A stretch of 5,020 nt of DNA from Acidobacteriaceae bacterium (GTDB taxonomy: Bacteria > Acidobacteriota > Terriglobia > Terriglobales > Acidobacteriaceae): NCBI GenBank assembly GCA_003162255.1, contig PMMJ01000426.1, positions 6,336 through 11,355 on the forward strand, given 5' to 3'. The position numbers and the translations under genes were made by a program. Position 1 is the stretch's first letter; every line of letters begins with the position of its first letter. Below the pieces are notes generated by a model, which made no database searches, was not told the origin of the DNA, and saw nothing but the letters and a program-made list of their open reading frames with translations. Below, piece after piece: positions 5,003 through 5,020 of this stretch.

Positions 5003-5020
5003 TGATTCCATAACAATGTC
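4996..5020. other. original 3' end of cas1, now displaced beyond the intron
   Basis: Joining position 4270 directly to 4996 gives the codons CAG TGT AAT TGA, so the interrupted cas1 would have ended ...GQCN with its stop at 5003-5005. The remaining bases to the window edge show no further feature; no terminator or terminal inverted repeat can be recognised in so short a stretch. Confidence 0.6.

Noticed and set aside
4271..5005. Open frames of 60-133 codons on both strands downstream of cas1
   Set aside because: They lie within the structured intron RNA, lack ribosome binding sites, have odd compositions rich in R, S and P, and show no RT or other protein motifs. The RNA structure explains the sequence.
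1..5020. CRISPR array expected beside cas1
   Set aside because: No series of direct repeats with regular spacers was seen by eye on either strand.
4271..5020. An RT-Cas1 type adaptation module, given cas1 next to a group II intron
   Set aside because: The intron encodes no reverse transcriptase and lies antisense at the end of cas1. Nothing indicates a functional link between the two.

Overview
The window looks like part of a bacterial mobile or genomic island of moderate to slightly high GC. The Shine-Dalgarno sites, ATGA-coupled genes and protein styles are bacterial, but the species cannot be named from this sequence. Its centre is a gene for a stand-alone Cas1 integrase, with no Cas2, no CRISPR repeats and no effector genes in view. 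Around it lie genes for a helix-turn-helix protein, a small HNH nuclease and the N-terminal DEDDy 3'-5' exonuclease domain of a probable DNA polymerase. Cas1 + HNH + HTH + family B-type polymerase is the gene set that defines casposons, the self-synthesising transposons that use Cas1 as their integrase. My best reading is a casposon or casposon-like element, but neither terminal inverted repeats nor a target duplication can be seen, because both ends lie outside the window.

Layout: positions 1-1728 hold a minus-strand operon transcribed leftwards, HTH protein -> HNH nuclease -> exonuclease/polymerase. Both junctions are 4-bp ATGA overlaps, and the last gene runs off the left edge. A gap of about 96 bp (1732-1827) separates this operon from a divergent plus-strand gene for an unrecognised 251-aa protein with a probable C-terminal winged helix (1828-2583). 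After a 128-bp gap containing a 21-bp perfect palindrome that overlaps a plausible promoter comes cas1 (2712-4274). This is a 520-aa protein with all the Cas1 metal ligands plus a C-terminal CxxC...CxxC zinc ribbon and an HTH domain.

The last 750 bases are not protein-coding. They hold a group II intron of about 725 nt on the minus strand (4995 down to 4271). It has a GUGCG 5' end, a paired domain I, an EBS1 hairpin loop exactly complementary to the 7 nt of 5' exon at its edge (IBS1), a typical domain V with the AGC triad, a large domain VI and an AU 3' end. No reverse transcriptase ORF is present, so it would have to be spliced and mobilised in trans. It sits antisense in the last codons of cas1 and supplies the present stop codon. 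Removing it in silico restores a frame that ends two residues later (Q-C-N-stop), so the insertion seems almost harmless to the Cas1 protein.

Working model (inference): the polymerase/HNH/HTH operon handles replication, processing or control of the element, Cas1 handles integration, and the palindrome upstream of cas1 is an operator that could limit integrase expression. The intron is a later arrival using the island as a host.
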